64,000 nt of DNA from Pseudomonas iranensis. GTDB lineage: Bacteria > Pseudomonadota > Gammaproteobacteria > Pseudomonadales > Pseudomonadaceae. Where the stretch lies: the NCBI RefSeq assembly GCF_014268585.2, contig NZ_CP077092.1, forward strand, positions 1,922,001-1,986,000, read 5' to 3'. Below the pieces are notes generated by a model, which did not search any database, was not told where the DNA came from, and worked only from the letters and a program-made list of their open reading frames with translations. Each line of letters begins with the position of its first letter. Position 1 is the stretch's first letter. Position numbers and translations under genes: made by a program. Of the stretch, positions 44,370 through 56,932 are shown piece after piece.

Positions 44370-46142
44370 ATGGCTAACATTCCAACGATTTCTTTCGACG
44401 CCATCATTATTGGTGGTGGCGGTGCCGGCATGCGCGCTGCGCTGCAGCTGGCACAGGGCGGCCACAAGACTGCGGTGATCACCAAGGTTTTCCCGACCCG
44501 TTCGCACACTGTATCCGCGCAGGGCGGCATCACGTGCGCCATCGCTTCCGCCGACCCGAACGATGACTGGCGCTGGCACATGTACGATACCGTCAAGGGT
44601 TCCGACTACATCGGTGACCAGGACGCTATCGAATACATGTGTCAGGAAGGCCCGGCCGCTGTTTTCGAGCTGGACCACATGGGGCTGCCGTTCTCGCGTA
44701 CCGAGCAAGGCCGCATCTACCAGCGTCCGTTCGGTGGCCAGTCCAAGGACTACGGCAAGGGCGGTCAGGCTGCACGTACTTGCGCTGCGTCCGACCGTAC
44801 CGGTCACGCGCTGCTGCACACGCTTTATCAGGGCAACCTGAAAGCCGGCACCACGTTCCTCAACGAGTACTACGCTGTTGATCTGGTGAAAAACCAGGAA
44901 GGCGAATTCGTTGGTGTGATCGCGATCTGCATCGAAACCGGCGAAACCTCCTACATCCGTGCCAAGGCCACCGTTCTGGCCACTGGCGGTGCAGGCCGTA
45001 TCTACGCGTCCACCACCAACGCCCTGATCAACACCGGTGATGGCGTCGGCATGGCTCTGCGTGCTGGCGTGCCGGTGCAAGACATCGAAATGTGGCAGTT
45101 CCACCCGACCGGCATCGCCGGCGCCGGTGTACTGGTTACCGAAGGTTGCCGTGGTGAAGGTGGTTACCTGATCAACAAGCACGGCGAGCGTTTCATGGAG
45201 CGTTATGCTCCGAACGCGAAAGACCTTGCAGGTCGTGACGTGGTTGCCCGTTCGATGGTCAAGGAAATCATCGCCGGCAACGGTTGCGGTCCGAATGGCG
45301 ACCACGTGATGCTCAAACTCGACCACCTGGGCGAGGAAGTGCTGCACAGCCGTCTGCCAGGCATCTGCGAACTGTCGAAGACTTTCGCCCACGTTGACCC
45401 GGTCGTTGCTCCGGTTCCGGTTGTGCCGACCTGCCACTACATGATGGGCGGCGTTGCCACCAACATTCATGGCCAGGCGATCACCCAGAACGCCGAAGGT
45501 CAGGATCAGATCATTCCTGGCCTGTTCGCGGTAGGCGAAGTGGCTTGCGTATCGGTTCACGGTGCGAACCGTCTGGGCGGCAACTCGCTGCTCGACCTGG
45601 TGGTATTCGGTCGCGCTGCCGGCCTGCACCTGGAAAAGGCGTTGACCGATGGCATCGAATACGACGACGCTACCGAGTCCGACATCGAAGCTGCACTATC
45701 GCGTCTGAACGCGCTGAACAACCGTACCGACGGTGAAGACGTTGCCACCCTGCGTCGCGAGCTGCAAAGCTGCATGCAGAACTACTTCGGTGTATTCCGT
45801 ACCGGCGAATACATGCAGAAGGGCATCGCTCAGCTGGCCGATCTGCGCAAGCGTATCGCCAACGTGAAGATCAACGACAAGTCGCAAGCGTTCAACACTG
45901 CACGTATCGAAGCGCTGGAATTGCAGAACCTGCTGGAAGTGGCTGAAGCTACCGCCATCGCGGCCGAAGTACGTAAAGAGTCCCGCGGCGCTCACGCCCG
46001 TGAAGACTTCGAAGACCGTGATGACGAAAACTGGCTGTGCCACACCCTGTACTTCCCGGGTGACAAGCGCGTCACCAAGCGTGCCGTGAACTTCTCGCCG
46101 AAGACTGTTCCGACTTTCGAACCTAAAGTCCGGACTTATTAA
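44370..46142 (+). CDS. sdhA: Succinate dehydrogenase flavoprotein SdhA
   Basis: 590 residues. FAD-binding [17 protein letters not shown] (about 14-30); [10 protein letters not shown] carries the His for covalent FAD. Catalytic region motifs are QFHPTG and [20 protein letters not shown] (about 397-416). It oxidises succinate to fumarate on the cytoplasmic face of the inner membrane. The length equals that of E. coli SdhA (588). Confidence 0.97.
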   Translation: MANIPTISFDAIIIGGGGAGMRAALQLAQGGHKTAVITKVFPTRSHTVSAQGGITCAIASADPNDDWRWHMYDTVKGSDYIGDQDAIEYMCQEGPAAVFELDHMGLPFSRTEQGRIYQRPFGGQSKDYGKGGQAARTCAASDRTGHALLHTLYQGNLKAGTTFLNEYYAVDLVKNQEGEFVGVIAICIETGETSYIRAKATVLATGGAGRIYASTTNALINTGDGVGMALRAGVPVQDIEMWQFHPTGIAGAGVLVTEGCRGEGGYLINKHGERFMERYAPNAKDLAGRDVVARSMVKEIIAGNGCGPNGDHVMLKLDHLGEEVLHSRLPGICELSKTFAHVDPVVAPVPVVPTCHYMMGGVATNIHGQAITQNAEGQDQIIPGLFAVGEVACVSVHGANRLGGNSLLDLVVFGRAAGLHLEKALTDGIEYDDATESDIEAALSRLNALNNRTDGEDVATLRRELQSCMQNYFGVFRTGEYMQKGIAQLADLRKRIANVKINDKSQAFNTARIEALELQNLLEVAEATAIAAEVRKESRGAHAREDFEDRDDENWLCHTLYFPGDKRVTKRAVNFSPKTVPTFEPKVRTY

Positions 46143-46153
46143 GGGTGACCGCC

Positions 46154-46858
46154 ATGTTGCAAGTCAGTGTTTATCGCTACAACCCTGATCAGGACGCCGC
46201 GCCGTTCATGCAGGATTTCCAGGTCGATACCGGTGGTAAAGACCTGATGGTGCTGGACGTGCTGGCCCTGATCAAAGAGCAGGACGAAGGTTTCTCCTAT
46301 CGTCGCTCCTGCCGTGAAGGCGTCTGCGGCTCCGACGGCATGAACATCAACGGCAAGAACGGTCTGGCCTGCATCACGCCGCTGTCTGCCGTTGTAAAAG
46401 GCAACAAACTGATCGTTCGTCCGCTGCCAGGTTTGCCGGTTATTCGTGACCTGGTCGTCGATATGAGCATCTTCTACAAGCAATACGAGAAGGTGAAGCC
46501 TTACCTGCAGAACGACACGCCGGCTCCGGCCATCGAGCGTCTGCAGTCGCCAGAAGAGCGCGAAAAGCTCGACGGTCTGTACGAGTGCATCCTGTGCGCC
46601 TGCTGCTCGACCTCTTGCCCATCCTTCTGGTGGAACCCGGACAAGTTCCTGGGTCCTGCTGCGCTGCTGCAAGCCTACCGCTTCCTGGCAGACAGTCGCG
46701 ACACCAAGACCAGCGAACGTCTGGCTTCACTTGACGACCCGTTCAGCGTTTTCCGCTGCCGGGGCATCATGAACTGCGTCAACGTATGTCCGAAAGGCCT
46801 GAACCCGACTAAGGCCATCGGTCACATCCGTAACATGCTGCTTTCGAGCGGCGTGTGA
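46154..46858 (+). CDS. sdhB: Succinate dehydrogenase iron-sulfur subunit SdhB
   Basis: 234 residues from ATG 46154 (MLQVSVYRYNP, family start). The 2Fe-2S cysteines are in SCREGVCGSDGMNINGKNGLAC in the first half (about 53-74, read in parts). The 4Fe-4S and 3Fe-4S cysteines lie in CILCACCSTSCPSFWWN and CRGIMNCVNVCPKGLNP. It carries electrons from SdhA to the quinone site. Last gene of sdhCDAB. Confidence 0.97.
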   Translation: MLQVSVYRYNPDQDAAPFMQDFQVDTGGKDLMVLDVLALIKEQDEGFSYRRSCREGVCGSDGMNINGKNGLACITPLSAVVKGNKLIVRPLPGLPVIRDLVVDMSIFYKQYEKVKPYLQNDTPAPAIERLQSPEEREKLDGLYECILCACCSTSCPSFWWNPDKFLGPAALLQAYRFLADSRDTKTSERLASLDDPFSVFRCRGIMNCVNVCPKGLNPTKAIGHIRNMLLSSGV

Positions 46859-47109
46859 TTCAGCTGCTGTAACCGTTGCACCGTAGAGGCTGTGGCGCGG
46901 GCTTCAACCCGCGTCATGGCTATAACCAGAGCCGTAGCCATAAGCTGCAGCTCTTCTTTTGAAGAAATGAGACAAGCAGGGGCATCCGGGCTGGTACCCG
47001 GACTATCAGTGTGATCCTAGGTGGCTTGTTTTAGTCGCTGCATTCGGACTTCTGCAAGTTTGCTCGGTGTCGACACCGATGGTGTTCCCCTAACCGAGGG
47101 TGACCAAGC
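46859..47109 (+). other. Structured sdhB-sucA intergenic region
   Basis: 251 bases with several hairpins: CGCGGG/CCCGCG (46896-46913), ATGGCTA/TAGCCAT (46916-46941) and CCGGG/CCCGG (about 46987-47002). None is followed by a T-run. It may be a sucA leader or an mRNA processing region. GAGGGTGA precedes the sucA ATG. Confidence 0.6.
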
Positions 47110-49941
47110 ATGCAAGAAAGCGTGATGCAGCGCATGTGGAACAGCGCCTACCTTTCAGGTGGAAACGCTGCCTATGTGGAAGAGCTTTATGAGCTCTACC
47201 TGCACGACCCTAACGCTGTGCCAGAAGAGTGGCGCACCTACTTTCAGAAGTTGCCAGCCGACGGCAACTCTGCCACTGATGTTTCGCACTCGACGATTCG
47301 CGATCATTTCGTGCTGCTGGCAAAGAACCAGCGCCGCGCCCAACCGGTTTCCGCCGGCAGCGTGAGCAGTGAGCACGAGAAGAAGCAAGTTGAAGTGCTG
47401 CGATTGATCCAGGCCTACCGTATGCGTGGCCACCAGGCAGCCCAGCTTGACCCGCTGGGGCTGTGGCAGCGTCCTGCACCTGCAGACCTGTCGATCAATC
47501 ATTACGGCTTGACCAATGCCGATCTTGATACGACCTTCCGTGCCGGCGACCTGTTCATCGGCAAAGAGGAAGCGAGCCTACGCGAAATTCACGAAGCGTT
47601 GCAGCAGACATATTGCCGCACCATCGGCGCTGAATTCACGCACATCACCGATTCCGAGCAGCGCCAGTGGTTCCAGCAGCGTCTGGAAAGCGTGCGTGGC
47701 CGTCCGACGTACTCCGCCGACATCAAGAGCCACCTGCTTGAGCGCGTGACTGCCGGTGAAGGCCTGGAAAAATACCTGGGCACCAAATACCCGGGCACCA
47801 AGCGTTTCGGTCTGGAAGGCGGCGAAAGCCTGATTCCGATGCTCGACGAACTGATCCAGCGTTCCGGCTCGTACGGCACCAAGGAAGTCGTCATCGGCAT
47901 GGCCCACCGTGGCCGTCTGAACGTTCTGGTCAACACCTTCGGCAAGAACCCGCGCGAGCTGTTCGACGAGTTCGAAGGCAAGAAGAAGGTCGAGCTCGGT
48001 TCCGGTGACGTCAAATACCACCAGGGCTTCTCGTCCAACGTGATGACCACCGGCGGTGAAGTTCACCTGGCCATGGCGTTCAACCCGTCCCACCTGGAAA
48101 TCGTTTCCCCGGTGGTCGAAGGTTCGGTGCGCGCCCGTCAGGACCGTCGCAACGACCTGACCGGTGAGAAAGTTCTGCCGATCTCCATCCACGGTGACGC
48201 GGCATTTGCCGGTCAGGGCGTGGTCATGGAAACCTTCCAGATGTCACAGACCCGCGGTTTCAAGACCGGCGGTACCGTGCACATCGTGATCAACAACCAG
48301 GTCGGTTTCACCATCAGCAACCCGCTGGACTCGCGCTCCACCGAGTACGCCACCGACGTTGCCAAGATGATCCAGGCGCCGATCCTCCATGTGAATGGTG
48401 ATGATCCGGAAGCCGTGCTGTTCGTGACCCAACTGGCCATCGACTACCGCATGCAGTTCAAGCGTGACGTGGTGATCGATCTGGTCTGCTACCGTCGTCG
48501 CGGCCACAACGAGGCCGACGAGCCAAGCGGCACCCAGCCCCTGATGTATCAGCAGATCACCAAGCAGCGCACCACCCGTGAGCTGTACGCTGATCGCCTG
48601 ACTCAGGCCGGTGTGCTTGACTCTGAACGCGTTCAGGCCAAGGTCGACGAATACCGCAACGCGCTGGACAACGGTCTGCACGTAGTGAAATCGCTGGTCA
48701 AAGAGCCGAACAAAGAGCTGTTCGTCGACTGGCGTCCATACCTGGGCCACGCCTGGACCGCGCGTCACGACACGCGTTTCGATCTGAAGACTCTGCAAGA
48801 GCTGTCCGCCAAGCTGCTGGAAATTCCGGAAGGCTTCGTCGTTCAGCGTCAGGTCGCGAAGATCTACGAAGACCGTCAGAAGATGCAAGCCGGCGGCCTG
48901 CCGATCAACTGGGGTTACGCCGAAACCATGGCGTACGCGACCCTGGCGTTCGAAGGTCACCCGATTCGCATGACCGGTCAGGACATCGGCCGCGGTACGT
49001 TCTCGCACCGTCACGCTGTGTTGCACAACCAGAAAGACGCGGGCACCTACATTCCGCTGCAGAACCTGTACGACGGTCAACCACGTTTCGACCTGTACGA
49101 CTCGTTCCTCTCGGAAGAAGCGGTACTGGCATTCGAATACGGTTACTCGACCACCACGCCAAACGCGCTGGTGATCTGGGAAGCCCAGTTCGGCGACTTC
49201 GCCAACGGTGCTCAGGTCGTGATCGACCAGTTCATCACCAGCGGCGAGCACAAGTGGGGCCGTCTCTGCGGTCTGACCATGTTGCTGCCACACGGTTACG
49301 AAGGTCAGGGCCCTGAGCACAGCTCGGCTCGTCTTGAGCGTTACCTGCAGCTGTGCGCCGAGCACAACATTCAGGTGTGCATGCCGACCACGCCAGCGCA
49401 GATCTACCACTTGCTGCGTCGTCAGGTGATCCGTCCGCTGCGCAAGCCGCTGGTCGTGCTGACGCCGAAGTCGCTGCTGCGCCACAAGCTGGCCATCTCG
49501 ACGCTGGAAGATCTGGCCGAAGGTTCGTTCCAGACCGTGATCCCGGAAATCGACGCACTGGACCCGAAAAAGGTCGAGCGCGTGGTTCTGTGCAGCGGCA
49601 AGGTCTACTACGACCTGCTGGAAAAACGCCGTGCCGAAGGCCGCGAAGATATCGCCATCGTGCGTATCGAGCAGCTGTATCCGTTCCCTGAGGACGACTT
49701 GAAAGAAGTCCTGGCTCCATACACCAACGTCAAACACGCCGTTTGGTGTCAGGAAGAGCCGATGAACCAGGGTGCCTGGTACTGCAGCCAGCATCACTTG
49801 CGTCGCAGCATCGCCAACCTCGACAAGACTCTCGTACTCGAGTACGCGGGCCGTGAGGCTTCGGCTGCGCCAGCTTGTGGTTACGCATCGATGCACGCCG
49901 AGCAGCAGGAAAAACTGCTGCAAGATGCTTTCACTGTTTAA
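47110..49941 (+). CDS. sucA: 2-oxoglutarate dehydrogenase E1 component
   Basis: 943 residues, a normal E1 length. The N-terminal E2-binding segment (MWNSAYLSGGNAAYVEELYELYL) is followed by thiamine diphosphate motifs (GMAHRGRLNVLVN, HGDAAFAGQG, NNQVGFTISNP) and the C-terminal pyrimidine-binding part (YGYSTTTPNALVIWEAQFGDF). It decarboxylates 2-oxoglutarate and transfers succinyl to lipoyl-E2 (SucB). First gene of the sucAB-lpdG-sucCD series. Confidence 0.97.
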   Translation: MQESVMQRMWNSAYLSGGNAAYVEELYELYLHDPNAVPEEWRTYFQKLPADGNSATDVSHSTIRDHFVLLAKNQRRAQPVSAGSVSSEHEKKQVEVLRLIQAYRMRGHQAAQLDPLGLWQRPAPADLSINHYGLTNADLDTTFRAGDLFIGKEEASLREIHEALQQTYCRTIGAEFTHITDSEQRQWFQQRLESVRGRPTYSADIKSHLLERVTAGEGLEKYLGTKYPGTKRFGLEGGESLIPMLDELIQRSGSYGTKEVVIGMAHRGRLNVLVNTFGKNPRELFDEFEGKKKVELGSGDVKYHQGFSSNVMTTGGEVHLAMAFNPSHLEIVSPVVEGSVRARQDRRNDLTGEKVLPISIHGDAAFAGQGVVMETFQMSQTRGFKTGGTVHIVINNQVGFTISNPLDSRSTEYATDVAKMIQAPILHVNGDDPEAVLFVTQLAIDYRMQFKRDVVIDLVCYRRRGHNEADEPSGTQPLMYQQITKQRTTRELYADRLTQAGVLDSERVQAKVDEYRNALDNGLHVVKSLVKEPNKELFVDWRPYLGHAWTARHDTRFDLKTLQELSAKLLEIPEGFVVQRQVAKIYEDRQKMQAGGLPINWGYAETMAYATLAFEGHPIRMTGQDIGRGTFSHRHAVLHNQKDAGTYIPLQNLYDGQPRFDLYDSFLSEEAVLAFEYGYSTTTPNALVIWEAQFGDFANGAQVVIDQFITSGEHKWGRLCGLTMLLPHGYEGQGPEHSSARLERYLQLCAEHNIQVCMPTTPAQIYHLLRRQVIRPLRKPLVVLTPKSLLRHKLAISTLEDLAEGSFQTVIPEIDALDPKKVERVVLCSGKVYYDLLEKRRAEGREDIAIVRIEQLYPFPEDDLKEVLAPYTNVKHAVWCQEEPMNQGAWYCSQHHLRRSIANLDKTLVLEYAGREASAAPACGYASMHAEQQEKLLQDAFTV

Positions 49942-49985
49942 CGCCTTCGCGCTGACTGAAACCGAATTTTAAGGACCCACAGATA

Positions 49986-51212
49986 ATGGCTATCGAAATC
50001 AAAGCCCCGTCATTCCCGGAATCGGTTGCCGATGGCACCGTTGCCACCTGGCACAAGAAACCAGGTGAGGCCGTCAAGCGTGACGACCTGATCGTCGACA
50101 TCGAAACCGACAAAGTCGTGCTCGAAGTGTTGGCTGAAGCGGACGGCGTGCTGGGCGCAATCGTTGCCGAAGAGGGCGCTACCGTTCTGTCGAACCAGGT
50201 CCTGGGCTCGATCGAAGAGGGCGGCGCTGCTGCTGCCGCTCCTGCCGCCGCTGCTGCTCCGGCTGCTACTGCCGCTGCCGCACCGGCTGCTGCCGATGGC
50301 GAAGATGACCCGATCGCAGCTCCTGCCGCTCGCAAGCTGGCTGAAGAGAACGGCATCAACATCGCTTCCGTTGCCGGCACCGGCAAGGGCGGTCGTGTGA
50401 CCAAGGAAGACGTGGTAGCAGCAGTTGCTGCGAAGAAAGCCGCTCCGGCTGCCGCACCTGCCAAGGCTGCTGCTCCTTCGGCTGCTGCGCCTGTGTTCGC
50501 TGCCGGCGACCGCATCGAGAAGCGCGTACCGATGACTCGCGTGCGTGCCACCGTGGCCAAGCGTCTGGTTGAAGCCCAGTCGAACATGGCGATGCTGACC
50601 ACGTTCAACGAAGTCGACATGACCGAAGTCATGGCTCTGCGTTCGAAGTACAAGGACCTGTTCGAGAAGTCCCACAACGGCGTACGCCTGGGCTTCATGT
50701 CGTTCTTCGTGAAAGCGGCCACCGAAGCGCTGAAACGCTTCCCGGCTGTCAACGCGTCGATCGACGGCGGCGACATCGTTTACCACGGCTATGCGGACAT
50801 CGGCGTTGCCGTTTCCAGCGACCGTGGCCTGGTGGTACCGGTTCTGCGTAACGCCGAGCTGATGAGCCTGGCTGAAATCGAAGGCGGCATCGCAACATTT
50901 GGCAAGAAAGCCCGTGACGGCAAACTGTCGATGGACGAGATGACCGGTGGTACCTTCACCATCACCAACGGTGGTACCTTCGGTTCGATGATGTCGACGC
51001 CGATCGTCAACCCGCCGCAGGCAGCGATCCTGGGCATGCACAACATCATCCAGCGTCCGATGGCCATCAACGGTCAGGTCGTGATCCGTCCGATGATGTA
51101 CCTGGCGCTGTCCTACGATCACCGCCTGATCGATGGCAAAGAAGCTGTGACCTTCCTGGTGACCATCAAGAACCTGCTGGAAGATCCGGCTCGTCTGTTG
51201 CTGGATATCTAA
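49986..51212 (+). CDS. sucB: Dihydrolipoamide succinyltransferase E2 component
   Basis: 408 residues. The lipoyl domain (1-80) has the modified Lys at about 43 in [12 protein letters not shown] long Ala/Pro linker follows (about 82-105), then the peripheral-subunit-binding domain (about 112-148), a second Ala-rich linker and the catalytic core with [16 protein letters not shown] (His/Asp of the acetyltransferase-type active site). It is the 24-mer core of the 2-oxoglutarate dehydrogenase complex. Confidence 0.97.
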   Translation: MAIEIKAPSFPESVADGTVATWHKKPGEAVKRDDLIVDIETDKVVLEVLAEADGVLGAIVAEEGATVLSNQVLGSIEEGGAAAAAPAAAAAPAATAAAAPAAADGEDDPIAAPAARKLAEENGINIASVAGTGKGGRVTKEDVVAAVAAKKAAPAAAPAKAAAPSAAAPVFAAGDRIEKRVPMTRVRATVAKRLVEAQSNMAMLTTFNEVDMTEVMALRSKYKDLFEKSHNGVRLGFMSFFVKAATEALKRFPAVNASIDGGDIVYHGYADIGVAVSSDRGLVVPVLRNAELMSLAEIEGGIATFGKKARDGKLSMDEMTGGTFTITNGGTFGSMMSTPIVNPPQAAILGMHNIIQRPMAINGQVVIRPMMYLALSYDHRLIDGKEAVTFLVTIKNLLEDPARLLLDI

Positions 51213-51303
51213 AAAGCAGCTGCAAGCTTTCAGCTACAAGCCTCAAGCTCAAGGCGAGCGGGTGGGCTTGCAGCTTGAAGCTTGCGGCTTGTAGCTTTAT
51301 TGC
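51213..51303. repeat. AGCTGCAAGC-type inverted repeat between sucB and lpdG
   Basis: AGCAGCTGCAAGCTTTCAGC at the left and its approximate complement (GCTTGCGGCTTGTAGCTTTA) at the right form a long imperfect hairpin in the short gap inside the operon. Confidence 0.8.
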
Positions 51304-51320
51304 TAAAGAGGATTTTTTGA

Positions 51321-52757
<1,437 letters not shown>

Positions 52758-52840
52758 GACATAATAAGAAACCACGGCGGCAACGGCCCGTCGTGAGCCT
52801 TGCGAGCAAGACTCACCGCGGAATGTCCGCCGGACGCAGT

Positions 52841-52863
52841 CTTGCGTAGCCCAGCTACGCAAG
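52841..52863 (+). other. Perfect 9-bp hairpin in the lpdG-sucC gap
   Basis: CTTGCGTAG (52841-52849) and CTACGCAAG (52855-52863) around a five-base loop, with no T-run. It lies in the 182-base gap before sucC and could be an RNA processing or stability element. Confidence 0.55.
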
Positions 52864-52939
52864 CAGCAGTCACAGGTGGCGCGGCACTCAAACGAGCGCA
52901 GCGCCGAATGCGCAGTACCTAACGAAGACGGTAAAAAGC

Positions 52940-54106
52940 ATGAATCTTCACGAGTATCAGGGTAAGCAGCTGTTCGCTGAATACGGCCTGCCAGTTTCCA
53001 CTGGTTATGCAGTAGACACCCCGGAAGCAGCAGCAGAAGCTTGCGACAAGATCGGCGGCAACGAGTGGGTCGTCAAAGCCCAGGTTCACGCCGGTGGTCG
53101 CGGTAAAGCGGGCGGCGTAAAGCTGGTTCGCAGCAAAGAAGACGCCAAAGCCTTCGCACAGCAGTGGCTGGGCAAGCGTCTGGTGACTTACCAGACTGAC
53201 GCCAATGGCCAGCCAGTCACCAAGATCCTGGTTGAATCGTGCACTGATATCGCTAAAGAGCTGTACCTGGGCGCTGTCGTTGACCGTTCGAGCCGTCGCA
53301 TCGTGTTCATGGCTTCCACCGAAGGTGGCGTGGACATCGAGAAAATCGCTCACGACACTCCAGAAAAAATTCTCAAGGCCACTATCGATCCACTGGTTGG
53401 CGCTCAGCCATCCCAGGGTCGCGAGCTGGCATTCCAGCTGGGTCTGGAAGGCAAGCAGGTCACTCAGTTCGCCAAGATCTTCGTAGGTCTGGCCAAGCTG
53501 TTCAAAGACCACGACCTGGCTCTGCTGGAAGTGAACCCGCTGGTGATCAAGGCTGACGGCGATCTGCACTGCCTCGACGCGAAGATCAACATCGACGCCA
53601 ACGCCATGTACCGTCAGCCTAAGCTGAAGGCTTTCCACGATCCGTCGCAGGACGATCCGCGCGAAGCGCACGCTGCCAAGTTCGAACTGAACTACGTAGC
53701 CCTGGAAGGCAACATCGGCTGCATGGTCAACGGTGCCGGTCTGGCCATGGGTACCATGGACATCGTCAACCTGCATGGCGGCAAGCCAGCCAACTTCCTC
53801 GACGTAGGTGGTGGCGCTACCAAGGAACGCGTTACTGAAGCGTTCAAGATCATCCTGTCCGACCAGAACGTCGCGGCAGTACTGGTCAACATCTTCGGCG
53901 GCATCGTTCGCTGCGACATGATTGCCGAAGGCATCATCGGCGCTGTGAAAGAAGTCGGCGTGAAAATCCCGGTTGTTGTTCGCCTTGAAGGCAACAACGC
54001 TGAGCTGGGCGCTAAAGTACTGGCAGAAAGCGGTTTGAACATCATCGCTGCAACCAGCCTGACCGACGCTGCTCAACAAGTTGTCAAAGCTGCGGAGGGC
54101 AAATAA
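52940..54106 (+). CDS. sucC: Succinyl-CoA synthetase beta subunit
   Basis: 388 residues: [19 protein letters not shown] start, ATP-grasp nucleotide-binding domain ([19 protein letters not shown], about 44-62) and the C-terminal CoA-ligase beta domain ([27 protein letters not shown]). It forms succinate and ATP from succinyl-CoA with SucD. The stop overlaps the sucD start by one base (TAATG). Confidence 0.97.
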   Translation: MNLHEYQGKQLFAEYGLPVSTGYAVDTPEAAAEACDKIGGNEWVVKAQVHAGGRGKAGGVKLVRSKEDAKAFAQQWLGKRLVTYQTDANGQPVTKILVESCTDIAKELYLGAVVDRSSRRIVFMASTEGGVDIEKIAHDTPEKILKATIDPLVGAQPSQGRELAFQLGLEGKQVTQFAKIFVGLAKLFKDHDLALLEVNPLVIKADGDLHCLDAKINIDANAMYRQPKLKAFHDPSQDDPREAHAAKFELNYVALEGNIGCMVNGAGLAMGTMDIVNLHGGKPANFLDVGGGATKERVTEAFKIILSDQNVAAVLVNIFGGIVRCDMIAEGIIGAVKEVGVKIPVVVRLEGNNAELGAKVLAESGLNIIAATSLTDAAQQVVKAAEGK

Positions 54107-54990
54107 TGAGCGTCCTGATCAATAAAGACACCAAAGTTATCTGCCAGGGTATTACCGGTTCGCAAGGTAGTTTCCACACCCAGCAAGCCATCGAATACGG
54201 CACCAAGATGGTTGGTGGCGTAACTCCAGGCAAGGGCGGCACCGAGCACCTGGGTCTGCCAGTGTTCAACACCGTTAAAGACGCAGTAGCTGCCACTGGC
54301 GCTACCGCCAGCGTGATCTACGTTCCGGCTCCGTTCTGCAAGGACTCGATCCTGGAAGCGGCATTCGGCGGCATCAAGCTGATCGTCTGCATCACCGAAG
54401 GCATTCCTACCCTGGACATGCTGGACGCCAAAGTTAAGTGCGACGAGCTGGGCGTAGTCCTGATCGGCCCTAACTGCCCAGGCGTGATCACCCCAGGCGA
54501 ATGCAAGATCGGCATCATGCCAGGTCACATTCACTTGCCAGGCAAGGTCGGTATCGTTTCGCGTTCCGGCACCCTGACCTACGAAGCTGTGAAGCAGACC
54601 ACTGACGCCGGTTTCGGTCAGTCGACTTGCGTCGGCATCGGCGGTGACCCGATCCCGGGTTCGAACTTCATCGACATCCTGAAGCTGTTCCAGGAAGACC
54701 CGAAGACCGAGGCGATCGTGATGATCGGCGAGATCGGCGGTTCGGCTGAAGAAGAAGCGGCTGCCTACATCAAGGCAAACGTGACCAAGCCGGTTGTTTC
54801 CTACATCGCTGGTGTGACTGCTCCTCCGGGCAAGCGCATGGGCCATGCTGGCGCAATCATCTCTGGCGGCAAAGGCACTGCAGACGAGAAATTCGCTGCG
54901 CTGCAAGACGCAGGCGTAAAAACCGTGCGTTCGCTGGCAGACATCGGCAAGGCCTTGGCCGAGCTGACTGGCTGGGAAGTGAAGAAGTAA
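54106..54990 (+). CDS. sucD: Succinyl-CoA synthetase alpha subunit
   Basis: 294 residues. CoA-binding Rossmann domain near the start ([20 protein letters not shown]) and the phosphohistidine region [21 protein letters not shown] (about 243-263, read in parts; the His is phosphorylated in the reaction). It is the last gene of the TCA cluster. Confidence 0.97.
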   Translation: MSVLINKDTKVICQGITGSQGSFHTQQAIEYGTKMVGGVTPGKGGTEHLGLPVFNTVKDAVAATGATASVIYVPAPFCKDSILEAAFGGIKLIVCITEGIPTLDMLDAKVKCDELGVVLIGPNCPGVITPGECKIGIMPGHIHLPGKVGIVSRSGTLTYEAVKQTTDAGFGQSTCVGIGGDPIPGSNFIDILKLFQEDPKTEAIVMIGEIGGSAEEEAAAYIKANVTKPVVSYIAGVTAPPGKRMGHAGAIISGGKGTADEKFAALQDAGVKTVRSLADIGKALAELTGWEVKK

Positions 54991-55020
54991 GCTTCGGCTG
55001 ACTTTTTAGCTCCAGCAACA

Positions 55021-55042
55021 AAGGCCACCTTCGGGTGGCCTT
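55021..55042 (+). terminator. Hairpin terminator after sucD
   Basis: AAGGCCACC and GGTGGCCTT with a TTCG tetraloop, then TCGTCGTTT. The T-run is weak, but the hairpin is very stable and well placed. Confidence 0.7.
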
Positions 55043-55056
55043 CGTCGTTTCAGAGC

Positions 55057-55129
55057 AGCGGCAAGCTTCAAGCGGCTAGCTGCAAGATAGAAGCTTGCAG
55101 CTTGAAACTTGTAGCTTGCAGCTGCTTTT
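55057..55129. repeat. AGCTGCAAGC-type inverted repeat after sucD
   Basis: Imperfect hairpin of the family seen at 51213-51303. The 54991-55351 gap holds this, the sucD terminator and a small CGCGACA/TGTCGCG stem (55140-55159). No gene is visible there. Confidence 0.75.
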
Positions 55130-55351
55130 CTTATGTAAACGCGACACGGAAATGTCGCGTATCGGATAGTTCGCCCTCCAACAGTGCGTTTGTCAGCCAA
55201 ATTCGTTAGGCTGGCAGCCATTTTTGCGTCCGCCGCCCACAAGGCAGCCACGCGCTTTAAGGGTCAGTCCCATACGGATCGACAGCATTTCCCTAATCCA
55301 ACAGGGCAATCCCCCTCTAAATTCCGATTTCAGTAGTGTGGTATTTCCTTA

Positions 55352-56665
55352 ATGAAAGTTTTGAAAGGTCAGGACATCCTGGCACTTGGTTTTATGACGT
55401 TTGCCCTGTTTGTCGGGGCCGGTAACATTATCTTCCCGCCGATCGTCGGCTTGCAGGCCGGACCTCACGTCTGGATGGCCGCGCTGGGCTTTCTGATCAC
55501 CGCCGTAGGTTTGCCGGTAGTCACCGTGGTGGCGCTGGCCAAGGTCGGCGGTGCCATGGATGCGTTGAGCAGCCCGATCGGCAAGATCGCTGGCGGTATC
55601 CTCGCGGCGGCATGCTATCTGGCTGTGGGGCCGCTGTTCGCCACTCCGCGTACCGCGACCGTATCCTTTGAAGTGGGTCTGGCGCCATTGACCGGTGAAA
55701 GCCCGCTGGCGCTGTTCCTCTACAGCTCGGTGTACTTCCTCTTGGTGTTCTTCATTTCGCTCTACCCTGGGCGTTTGCTGGATACCGTGGGCCGCTTCCT
55801 CGCGCCGCTGAAAATCATTGCGCTGGCAGTACTGGGCATCGCCGCGTTCGCCTTGCCGGCGGGTGACATCGGTCACGGCACTCCAGAGTATGTGGCGGCA
55901 CCGTTTTCCCAAGGCTTCATCAATGGTTACCTGACCATGGATACCCTCGGCGCACTGGTATTCGGCATCGTTATCGTCAATGCGATCCGCTCCCGTGGCG
56001 TCGAGTCGCCGGCGCTGATCACCCGTTACGCGATCATCGCCGGGCTGATTGCCGGCGTGGGTCTGGCGCTGGTCTACGTGAGCCTGTTCCGCCTCGGTTC
56101 CGGCAGCCATGAAGTCGCGGTCGGCGCCACCAACGGCGCGGCGGTGTTGCATGCCTACGTGCAGCACACCTTCGGTTCGCTGGGCAGCGGTTTCCTTGCG
56201 GTGCTGATCTCGCTGGCCTGTCTGGTCACGGCGGTCGGTCTGACCTGTGCCTGCGCTGAATACTTCAGCCGTGTGCTGCCACTGTCCTACAAGACGCTGG
56301 TGATTATCCTCGCGGCGTTCTCGCTGCTGGTCTCCAACCTCGGTCTGACCAAACTGATCGCCTTCTCGATTCCGGTACTCACCGCGATCTACCCGCCGTG
56401 CATCGTTCTGGTCGCGCTGAGCTTCTGCAAGGATTTCTGGCATGAGCACGGGCGCATTCTTGGCCCGGTGATGCTGGTTTCCTTCGTTTTCGGCACCATC
56501 GACGCCCTGAAAGGCGCTGGTCTGGCTGACTGGATGCCAACTCAGCTGACCCATCTGCCGCTGAGCGAGCAGGGTCTGGCGTGGCTGGTGCCGTGCGTGA
56601 TGACCCTGGTGGTCGCCGTGGTCTGCGATCGCCTGCTGGGCAAGCGCAGCGAAGTCACTGCCTGA
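55352..56665 (+). CDS. brnQ: Branched-chain amino acid:cation symporter BrnQ
   Basis: 437 residues with about twelve membrane segments. LCS-family motifs are present: [22 protein letters not shown] (about 8-29, read in parts), [21 protein letters not shown] region [14 protein letters not shown], and [17 protein letters not shown]. It imports leucine, isoleucine and valine. The ribosome site is weak. Its own terminator follows at 56710. Confidence 0.92.
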   Translation: MKVLKGQDILALGFMTFALFVGAGNIIFPPIVGLQAGPHVWMAALGFLITAVGLPVVTVVALAKVGGAMDALSSPIGKIAGGILAAACYLAVGPLFATPRTATVSFEVGLAPLTGESPLALFLYSSVYFLLVFFISLYPGRLLDTVGRFLAPLKIIALAVLGIAAFALPAGDIGHGTPEYVAAPFSQGFINGYLTMDTLGALVFGIVIVNAIRSRGVESPALITRYAIIAGLIAGVGLALVYVSLFRLGSGSHEVAVGATNGAAVLHAYVQHTFGSLGSGFLAVLISLACLVTAVGLTCACAEYFSRVLPLSYKTLVIILAAFSLLVSNLGLTKLIAFSIPVLTAIYPPCIVLVALSFCKDFWHEHGRILGPVMLVSFVFGTIDALKGAGLADWMPTQLTHLPLSEQGLAWLVPCVMTLVVAVVCDRLLGKRSEVTA

Positions 56666-56709
56666 CGTGATTCGGACCCGCCACAAGTGGGTCGAGCACG
56701 GTTAAACAG

Positions 56710-56745
56710 AAATGCCCCGTATCAATCGATACGGGGCATTTTTTA
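56710..56745 (+). terminator. Intrinsic terminator of brnQ
   Basis: AAATGCCCCGTATC pairs with GATACGGGGCATTT, followed by a T-run. Confidence 0.92.
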
Positions 56746-56805
56746 TGCGCGGGAGGCAGTGTCTTTTTTGCTGAGCTAACGTCGAAGGGTTGCCGAAATC
56801 GTCAT

Positions 56806-56896
56806 GTGGAAGCGAGCCCGCTCGCGAAAGCGTTGTGTCAGCCGCCATGAGTGTTGGGTAGTACGCCGCTTTCGCGAGCAGGCTCGCTCCCACAGG
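56806..56896. repeat. Inverted REP pair, GAGCGAGCCTGCTCGC type
   Basis: Units at 56806-56830 (diverged: GTGGAAGCGAGCCCGCTCGC) and 56869-56894, just upstream of the DUF599 gene. Confidence 0.88.
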
Positions 56897-56932
56897 TCAT
56901 TCATACCGTGATCACATCTCACAAGGAATTGC

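Noticed and set aside
43866..45629. 587-codon minus-strand frame
   Set aside because: Antisense of sdhC, sdhD and sdhA.
48244..49923. 559-codon minus-strand frame
   Set aside because: Antisense of sucA.
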